Source of the DNA: Bacteroidota bacterium
GTDB lineage: Bacteria > Bacteroidota > Ignavibacteria > Kapaibacteriales > UBA2268
DNA length: 64,000 nucleotides
Assembly: GCA_004322215.1 (NCBI GenBank)
Contig: SCSM01000011.1
Coordinates: 62,001 to 126,000, forward strand
Direction of reading: 5' to 3'
Below, piece after piece: positions 61,962 to 64,000 of this stretch (position 1 is the first letter of the stretch; every line of letters starts with the position of its first letter). The position numbers were made by a program, and so were the translations under genes. The notes beneath the pieces are model-generated. The model saw only the letters and a list, made by a program, of their open reading frames with translations, did no database searches and was not told the DNA's origin.

Positions 61962-64000
61962 ATGAGGTTATTTACAAAATTTTTTTCGAAAAAAAGGTAT
62001 TTTTATTTAAAATATCTTATTATTTTATCTACAATTGCTGTATGGTTTAGTTTAACAACTTATGCACATAGAGCAGGTATTACGGGATTGACATCCACAA
62101 CTTCGGGAGGTTGTTCTTGTCATAGTTCAGGTTCGAATTCTGCTGTTACAGTTTCCAACACAAGTGGTAGCGGCAGTTATGTATTCGACCCAAATTCTAC
62201 TAATTCCTTTTCAGTTACTGTTACACATGCATCACAACCGGCTTGCGGTGTCAATATAGCAGTCAAAACCGACCAGACAGGCAATACGAATGCAGGAACG
62301 TTGAATCCCGGCACCGGGCTTCAGAATATCGGAGGTGAACTTACACATACTAATGCATTTATGCTATCAGGCGGTCAGGTAACAGTTAATTTCACATGGG
62401 TGTCTCCTTCAACCCCGGGAATTTACTATTTAAGAGCGATTTCCAATGCAGTAAATAATAATTTTTCTGCTGACCCAGGAGATATTTGGAATTGGATGAC
62501 AGTACAACAATTGACTGTAGCCGGTGTAACAGTTTCAGGACCTAATGGTGGTGAATCCTGGTGTGCCGGTACTACACATAATATTACATGGACATCCCTT
62601 GGATTAACAACAGTTAAAATAGAAATATCCGGAAATGGAGGCAGTTCTTATTCCTTACTTGCTTCAGGAATACCTGCATCATCAGGAAGTTGGTCATGGG
62701 ACATACCCGCCGGACAAACAGCAGGCAATCAATATAGAATAAGAGTAACCGATGAATCAAATCCGAACAGGAAAGATGAATCCAATGCAAATTTCACTAT
62801 TGCTTCCGGTTTGTCAATCACAGCACAACCACAATCTCAAACTGCATGTACTGAAAGGTCAATACAATTTTCAGTAACAGCTACCGGTGGAGGTTTATCA
62901 TATCAGTGGAGAAAATCAAGTGCAAATATAAGTGGTGCCTCATCGAGTGTTTATACTATTACTTCTGTTAAAACAACCGATGCAGGTGTTTATGATTGCG
63001 TTGTAAGTAGTGCCTGCGGCTCACCGGTAACAAGTAGCCCGGCTACCTTATCCGTTGATATTACTCCGTCAATTACAACACAGCCCCAATCTCAGACTGT
63101 GTGCAAAGGTGAGAATGTCAACTTTACTGTAACAGCCGTCGGTACCGATATTACTTACCAGTGGAAGAAAAATGGAACAAACATTAATGGTGCCACCGCC
63201 ACAACATATTCAATTTCAAATGTCCAAACAAATGATGCTGCACAATATACTGTGGAAGTATCCGGTAAATGCACACCTCCAAAGACAAGCCAGCCGGCAA
63301 TCCTTTCAGTGAATACAGCGCCGGTAATTTCTAAGGAACCGGATTCTTTGCAAGTTTGTATAAGGAAACCGGCAGCTTTCTCAGTTATTTCTTCTGGCTT
63401 AAACAATACATATAAATGGTTCAAGAATGACATTGAAATACCAAACTCTAATGCTCCTACTTATAGTATCACTGCTGTAAGTAAGAACGATGAAGGTAAT
63501 TATCATGTTATAATCAGCAATAGCTGCAATCCGCAAACATCGAGCCGAATAGCATTATTAACAGTTAACGAAGCTCCATTTATATTAAATCAGCCGGAGC
63601 CGCTGAAAGTAACTGTCGGTGCAAATGCATCGTTTTCAATAACTGCAAATTCGGCAACAGGATTTCAATGGAGAAAAAATAATAATATTCTCACAGGAAA
63701 AACTTCTTCGACTCTGAATTTAACTAATGTCCAATTAGCTGATTCTGGTAATTATGACTGCATTGTATCGAACAGTTGCGGCAAAGATACAAGCATATCA
63801 GTGAAGCTCACAGTAGAACCGGCTGGTGCGGGTCCCCTTCTTACCGTAAGTAATTCCACGATTGATTTTGGAACAATCGTAACAGAAAATATAAAAGATA
63901 CTACTATCAGCAGCTTGTTGAAAAACACAGGTACTGCAAAGCTGGATATAAATGCAATTAGTATCATAGGTAAAGACAGTGCTTCATTTTCGATTGTCGG
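61962..64000 (+). CDS. Long secreted multi-Ig protein with CSCH N-terminus, 3' end outside window
   Basis: The frame stays open from an ATG at 61962 to the window end (679 codons visible). Residues ~1-36 form a long signal peptide. At 51-54 a CSCH motif sits in a Gly/Ser context followed by a reelin-like (choice-of-anchor V-type) domain to ~185; a canonical CxxCH is not present. A KNH/Kre9-like domain follows (~188-285, PNGGESWCAGTTHNITW). Four Ig-like domains follow, at about 286, 371, 456 and 542 (QPQSQTACTE and QPQSQTVCKGE start the first two; YQWR/YQWKK/YKWFK/FQWRK cores). A choice-of-anchor D (Hydin/ASPM-type) domain begins near 626. A T9SS tail is expected beyond the window (inference). 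Confidence 0.88.
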   Translation, partial: MRLFTKFFSKKRYFYLKYLIILSTIAVWFSLTTYAHRAGITGLTSTTSGGCSCHSSGSNSAVTVSNTSGSGSYVFDPNSTNSFSVTVTHASQPACGVNIAVKTDQTGNTNAGTLNPGTGLQNIGGELTHTNAFMLSGGQVTVNFTWVSPSTPGIYYLRAISNAVNNNFSADPGDIWNWMTVQQLTVAGVTVSGPNGGESWCAGTTHNITWTSLGLTTVKIEISGNGGSSYSLLASGIPASSGSWSWDIPAGQTAGNQYRIRVTDESNPNRKDESNANFTIASGLSITAQPQSQTACTERSIQFSVTATGGGLSYQWRKSSANISGASSSVYTITSVKTTDAGVYDCVVSSACGSPVTSSPATLSVDITPSITTQPQSQTVCKGENVNFTVTAVGTDITYQWKKNGTNINGATATTYSISNVQTNDAAQYTVEVSGKCTPPKTSQPAILSVNTAPVISKEPDSLQVCIRKPAAFSVISSGLNNTYKWFKNDIEIPNSNAPTYSITAVSKNDEGNYHVIISNSCNPQTSSRIALLTVNEAPFILNQPEPLKVTVGANASFSITANSATGFQWRKNNNILTGKTSSTLNLTNVQLADSGNYDCIVSNSCGKDTSISVKLTVEPAGAGPLLTVSNSTIDFGTIVTENIKDTTISSLLKNTGTAKLDINAISIIGKDSASFSIV

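Noticed and set aside
1-64000. tRNA, rRNA or prophage genes
   Set aside because: No cloverleaf-like sequence, rRNA segment, integrase or phage structural gene was recognised; intergenic gaps are mostly under 250 bp.

Overview
The window comes from an AT-rich bacterium (roughly one third G+C by eye) of the Bacteroidota/Chlorobiota/Ignavibacteriota/Kapabacteria assemblage. Several secreted proteins end in a type IX secretion (T9SS) type-A sorting domain (YPNP motif). Several leaders carry the Bacteroidota-type -7 box TAnnTTTG, one with a TTG element at the right spacing upstream of panD. Unlike classical Bacteroidetes, clear Shine-Dalgarno sequences (AAGGAG/AGGAGG) precede several genes, including serA, serC and gpmA. 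The sequence alone does not settle the class. No rRNA, tRNA or CRISPR array was seen.

Layout. 1-5990: three surface or secreted T9SS proteins (a cut beta-propeller protein, a small Kre9/KNH-like protein and a 1427-residue subtilase). 6048-21196 (minus strand): a surface-polysaccharide locus with glycosyltransferases, a priming phosphoglycosyl transferase, a Wza-like exporter, a Wzi-like outer-membrane protein and three nucleotide-sugar enzymes (WecB, UDP-sugar 6-dehydrogenase, RfbB). accA and a Nudix gene lie at its downstream end. 21271-24373: a five-heme c-type cytochrome divergent from an unusual SulP anion transporter. 24380-31925 (minus strand): GH3 glycosidase, trypsin-like protease, an ECF sigma factor with a membrane protein that looks like an anti-sigma/T9SS hybrid, a thioesterase, threonine aldolase and a dolichol-kinase-like protein. 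31943-41383 (plus strand): ispE, glgA, an NfnAB/SudBA-type oxidoreductase pair, then a second glycan group (HGSNAT-like acyltransferase, GT-C-like protein, Wzy-like ligase/polymerase).

41447-46184 holds serine biosynthesis: serC, then a TauE/SafE permease, serA and a DUF1015 protein. 46305-47341 is a toxin-antitoxin patch (orphan antitoxin plus a PIN pair). 47469-56260 is metabolic: bifunctional FtcD, panD, a GlmU-head-like nucleotidyltransferase, methylmalonyl-CoA epimerase, gpmA, pckA and an aspartate-type aminotransferase. Small MNT nucleotidyltransferases are interspersed, one beside a frameshifted HEPN gene. 56802-58927 is a VTC polyphosphate polymerase/DUF4956/DUF2490 module. The end holds an outer-membrane protein, a lipoprotein, ribD and the start of a long multi-Ig secreted protein that runs off the window.

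Most noteworthy: a GT2 fused to a phosphoglycosyl transferase that has lost its catalytic core; an anti-sigma-like membrane protein with a T9SS sorting tail; a SulP transporter with a ~138-residue insertion; serine genes grouped with DUF1015 without a visible serB; and a HEPN/MNT module disrupted by one missing base.
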